Assembly: GCF_019931575.1 (NCBI RefSeq) | Contig: NZ_CP082923.1 | Coordinates: 2,418,001-2,482,000 of the forward strand | DNA: 64,000 bases | Reading direction: 5' to 3' | Origin: Caulobacter segnis | GTDB taxonomy: Bacteria; Pseudomonadota; Alphaproteobacteria; Caulobacterales; Caulobacteraceae | Shown here: positions 63,160 through 64,000 of the stretch, one piece after another | How positions within the stretch are numbered: position 1 is the stretch's first letter | Layout: every line of letters starts with the position of its first letter | The notes under the pieces: model-generated | Told to the model about the DNA's origin: nothing | The model's database searches: none | What the model saw: only the letters and a program-made list of their open reading frames with translations | Position numbers and translations under genes: made by a program

Positions 63160-64000
63160 AACACGCCGCCCAGGGCTTCCAGCTCCGCGCGGAAGCCCTG
63201 TTTGCGGGCGTGCATGGCGCGGAGATCGGCGACGAACGCCGGGTGGTCGGGATATTCGCCGTAGTCGGCGATCATGACCGACAGCGACTCCGCCTCCAGC
63301 AGCTGGCGGGCGGCCTCGGCGTAGCGAGTGGCGACGCCATAGGTCAGGACGTACTGGATCGAGGCCCGAAGCAGCAGGGTCGCGGCCAGCGGATAGCCGC
63401 CCTCCAGACGCCTGGCCGCCTCGGCCATCAAGGTGTCGTCGGCGCCGTTGATCTCGCCCGAGCGGGTCAGAACCAGGCGCGAGGCCGCCAGCAGGTCGGG
63501 CCAGGATACCAGGAAGGCCAACGCCGTGTCGAACCGCGGGAAGCGCCTGGCGACGGCCTTGGCCTGATCCTCCGCCTCGACGTCGTCGAAGTCCGGCAGA
63601 CCCTTCAAGTACGACCGCAGACGCGGGATCGACAGCGTGCGCTCGAACTCGGCCCAGCGGCGCTTCTGCGCCTCGTCGTGGTGACCGGTAGCCTCAAGGG
63701 CCTCCAGCATCGCCTCTTCCCAGCCCAGGCGTTCCTCCAGTGAGCTCTGGTGGCGGCCGCCCTTGTCGCTCGGCGCGCCGGCCTGCAGCGTGGCCAGGGC
63801 GTCCTCGGCGCGCCCGGCCGTCAGCAACCGTCGAGCGATCTCGGCCGAGACCAGGGGCGTGCGGCGCAGGTCCGGCGCGAAGGTCGCCTCGAAGGCGTCG
63901 ACGTCGCCGCTGGCGTCGGCCAGGCGGCGCAGGGCGTCCTTGTAGACGGCTCCCCGGGCGTCGTAGCCGCTGGTCGAACGGGCGCCGCGCGCCGCCAGCA
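63156..64000 (-). CDS. DUF6880-like helical protein (partial, N-terminus beyond the window)
   Basis: The frame is open from the window end to TAG at 63158-63156, giving 280 visible codons. The visible region is almost all helical, with repeat-like pairs (SAEIARRLLTAGRAEDALATL, then GWEEAMLEALEATGHHDEAQ), and later SIPRLRSYLKGLPDFDDVEA and YAEAARQLLEAESLSVMIAD. This resembles the DUF6880 family of unknown function, assigned from memory. No signal or membrane span is seen. A TTG at 63827 could be misread as the start, but coding continues upstream. Confidence 0.6.
   Translation of the reverse strand, partial: LAARGARSTSGYDARGAVYKDALRRLADASGDVDAFEATFAPDLRRTPLVSAEIARRLLTAGRAEDALATLQAGAPSDKGGRHQSSLEERLGWEEAMLEALEATGHHDEAQKRRWAEFERTLSIPRLRSYLKGLPDFDDVEAEDQAKAVARRFPRFDTALAFLVSWPDLLAASRLVLTRSGEINGADDTLMAEAARRLEGGYPLAATLLLRASIQYVLTYGVATRYAEAARQLLEAESLSVMIADYGEYPDHPAFVADLRAMHARKQGFRAELEALGGVF

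Overview
The window looks like chromosome from a Caulobacter-type alphaproteobacterium. The evidence is high GC with strong third-position GC bias, five TonB-dependent receptors in 40 kb, a tryptophan-halogenase-like gene inside a sugar-uptake locus, and the order lipA - COQ10-like - FUSC - pncC - ispDF - dusB - ntrBC - ntrYX - dat - hfq - hflX - mazG. From memory this order matches Caulobacter chromosomes; no search was run. I see no tRNA, rRNA, IS element, phage or CRISPR array.

Layout. 1-1.4 kb: end of a probable glycosyltransferase and an LptF/LptG-type permease. 1.5-5.6 kb: FecI-type sigma factor, FecR-type anti-sigma factor and an STN-domain receptor, a surface-signalling trio. 5.6-10.5 kb: secreted phosphatase, Sel1-repeat protein, catecholate-siderophore-type receptor and a Fur-like regulator, with two related Fur-like boxes. 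10.5-20.5 kb: pectin/galacturonate locus with a LacI regulator, GH28, receptor, GH43, uronate isomerase and an IclR regulator. 20.5-31.2 kb: a second polysaccharide locus, probably for a beta-glucan, with receptor, flavin halogenase-like protein, GH3 and GH30 in one minus-strand operon, a LacI regulator and a divergent alginate-lyase-like enzyme. 31.2-42.9 kb: DUF2939 protein, then a ten-gene cobalamin uptake and assembly operon (btuB-cobC-btuF-btuC-btuD-cobD-cobQ-cobT-cobS-phosphatase) behind one cobalamin riboswitch, with cobU divergent. 42.9-45.6 kb: a structured non-coding stretch, a GPH-type sugar symporter and mazG. 45.6-55.5 kb: hflX, hfq, D-amino-acid transaminase, ntrX, ntrY, ntrC, ntrB and dusB. 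55.6-64 kb: ispDF, pncC, FUSC protein, COQ10-like protein, lipA, lipoprotein hydrolase, acyl-CoA synthetase, DoxX and a partial DUF6880-like gene.

How the parts work together. Each scavenging locus couples an outer-membrane receptor to its own control: sigma/anti-sigma for receptor 1, Fur-like boxes for receptor 2, LacI-type palindromes for the two sugar loci, and a riboswitch for B12. The most notable observations are: three LacI-type operators spaced exactly 21 bp apart; six of eight convergent gene pairs sharing one CTAG as both stop codons; a Fur-family protein without metal ligands; NtrC and NtrX both lacking the GAFTGA loop; a dual-specificity-phosphatase-like gene at the end of the cobalamin operon; a perfect hairpin that hides the DUF2939 ribosome-binding site; and a hairpin-rich 494-bp gap before the sugar symporter. 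No wholly new multi-gene system is evident.
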